Assembly (NCBI GenBank): GCA_003168295.1
Contig: PMST01000232.1
Span: 3,868 to 10,428 of the forward strand
Origin: Actinomycetota bacterium
GTDB taxonomy: Bacteria; Actinomycetota; Actinomycetes; Streptosporangiales; Streptosporangiaceae
Direction of reading: 5' to 3'
Length of the DNA: 6,561 nucleotides
In this document: piece after piece, positions 5,837 to 6,561 of the stretch
Layout of the letters: each line of letters starts with the position of its first letter
How positions within the stretch are numbered: position 1 is the first letter of the stretch
Notes under the pieces: generated by a model
Database searches by the model: none
Seen by the model: only the letters and a program-made list of their open reading frames with translations
What the model was told of the DNA's origin: nothing
Translations under genes and position numbers: made by a program

Positions 5837-6489
5837 CCATCCGGGTCATCCTGGCCGACGACCAGCCGCTGATCCGCGCGGGCCTGCGCATGCTGATCGA
5901 GCAGACACCCGGCATCGACGTGGCCGGCGAGGCCGGAACCGGAGCCGAGGCGGTACAGCTCACCCGGGACACCAGCCCCGACGTGGTGGTGATGGATATC
6001 CGCATGCCTGGCATGGACGGCATCGAAGCAACCCAGCTGATCACCGCCGGCCAGACGCCCACCCGGGTGCTCGTGCTCACCACGTTTGACGACGATGACT
6101 ACGTCTACGGCGCGCTGCGGGCCGGGGCGAGCGGGTTCCTGGTCAAGGACATGGCCCTGGAGGACATCCTGGCCGCGATCCGCGTGGTCGCGGCGGGCGA
6201 CGCCATGATCGCGCCGGGCGTCACCCGCCGCCTGATCGGGCAGTTCGCTAGCGAGCCCCGGTCCGGCCTCAAGCCCCGGGAGCTCACCGGTATCACCGAC
6301 CGCGAGCGCGAGGTGCTCAGGTGCGTGGGCCTCGGCATGTCTAACGCCGAGATCGCCGCCGCTCTGTACATCACCGTGGGTACCGCCAAGACGCACGTGG
6401 CCCGGCTACTGGCCAAGCTGGGCGCCAGGGACCGGGTACAGCTCGTCATCACCGCGTACGAGGCCGGCCTGATGGCGGCGCCACACTGA
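5833..6489 (+). CDS. Two-component response regulator, NarL/LuxR family
   Basis: This 218-residue DNA-binding regulator is activated by the preceding kinase. The receiver domain (about 3-120) has the acidic pair Asp9/Asp10, phosphoacceptor Asp55 in VVMDIRMPG, the switch Thr in VLTTFDDDDY (81-90) and Lys105 in FLVKD. After a linker rich in Pro, Arg and Gly, the LuxR-type helix-turn-helix spans about 153-212, with ITDREREVLRCV, MSNAEIAAAL and the recognition region TVGTAKTHVARLLAKL. The start is ATG 5833-5835, sharing ATGA with the kinase stop. No Shine-Dalgarno is visible, so translation probably depends on coupling. The likely targets are the divergent promoters at 4573-4738, although other targets cannot be excluded. 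Confidence 0.96.
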   Translation: MTIRVILADDQPLIRAGLRMLIEQTPGIDVAGEAGTGAEAVQLTRDTSPDVVVMDIRMPGMDGIEATQLITAGQTPTRVLVLTTFDDDDYVYGALRAGASGFLVKDMALEDILAAIRVVAAGDAMIAPGVTRRLIGQFASEPRSGLKPRELTGITDREREVLRCVGLGMSNAEIAAALYITVGTAKTHVARLLAKLGARDRVQLVITAYEAGLMAAPH

Positions 6490-6510
6490 CATTTTCCTCA
6501 GTGCTGCGCC
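6477..6510 (+). terminator. Stem-loop overlapping the response regulator stop codon, probable terminator
   Basis: The arms 6477-6489 (GGCGCCACACTGA) and 6498-6510 (TCAGTGCTGCGCC) pair at 11 of 13 positions around an 8-base loop. The stop codon TGA closes the left arm. No T-run follows, which is common for actinomycete terminators. It could instead protect the mRNA 3' end. It marks the likely end of the kinase-regulator operon. Confidence 0.6.
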
Positions 6511-6561
6511 GGGCTGTGACGAGAGCCGCCACAATGCTGGCGCGAATCGGTCGCCCGAGTC
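6511..6561. other. Short non-coding end of the window
   Basis: These 51 bases follow the stem-loop. A weak 5-bp inverted repeat CGCCA/TGGCG lies at 6527-6542. I see no gene start, ribosome binding site or clear promoter. Confidence 0.4.

Overview
The window is about 70% GC by eye and gene-dense, with ATGA start/stop overlaps and GGAGG-type ribosome binding sites. The HAEWTKFRT motif heading both ABC permeases is, from memory, typical of actinobacteria. I infer a high-GC actinomycete (Streptomyces/Streptosporangiales-like) but cannot place it further. No mobile element, CRISPR array, tRNA or rRNA is visible.

Layout. Five genes run leftward on the minus strand. From right to left these are an ABC-2 type ATPase (3652-4572), a 546-residue permease with a large extracytoplasmic insert (2015-3655), a second, ordinary 269-residue permease (1209-2018), an aldo/keto reductase of the E. 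coli YdbC/PdxI type (255-1154), and the first 60 codons of an AraC-family regulator that runs off the left edge (1-182). Two genes run rightward: a NarL/DesK-class sensor histidine kinase (4739-5836) and its LuxR-type response regulator (5833-6489). A stem-loop overlaps the regulator's stop codon. The 166 bp between the divergent ATPase and kinase genes holds an inverted repeat, TTACG-N8-CGTAA, plus a third matching half-site, and is the natural place for control of both operons.

How the genes probably work together. The ATPase and two permeases are joined by 4-base ATGA overlaps and should form one heteromeric exporter of the ABC-2/BcrAB/LanFEG general class. The kinase has a short multi-helix membrane domain and almost no extracellular sensor. 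Together with its regulator it probably senses a membrane or envelope signal and controls the exporter, itself, or both. The most unusual element is the first permease: between its first and second membrane helices it carries about 275 residues, including a domain that reads like the DUF1349/concanavalin A-like beta-sandwich of secreted carbohydrate-active proteins. The exporter therefore probably displays a ligand-binding module outside the cell. The reductase has its own likely promoter and, with the AraC gene, may be a separate unit.
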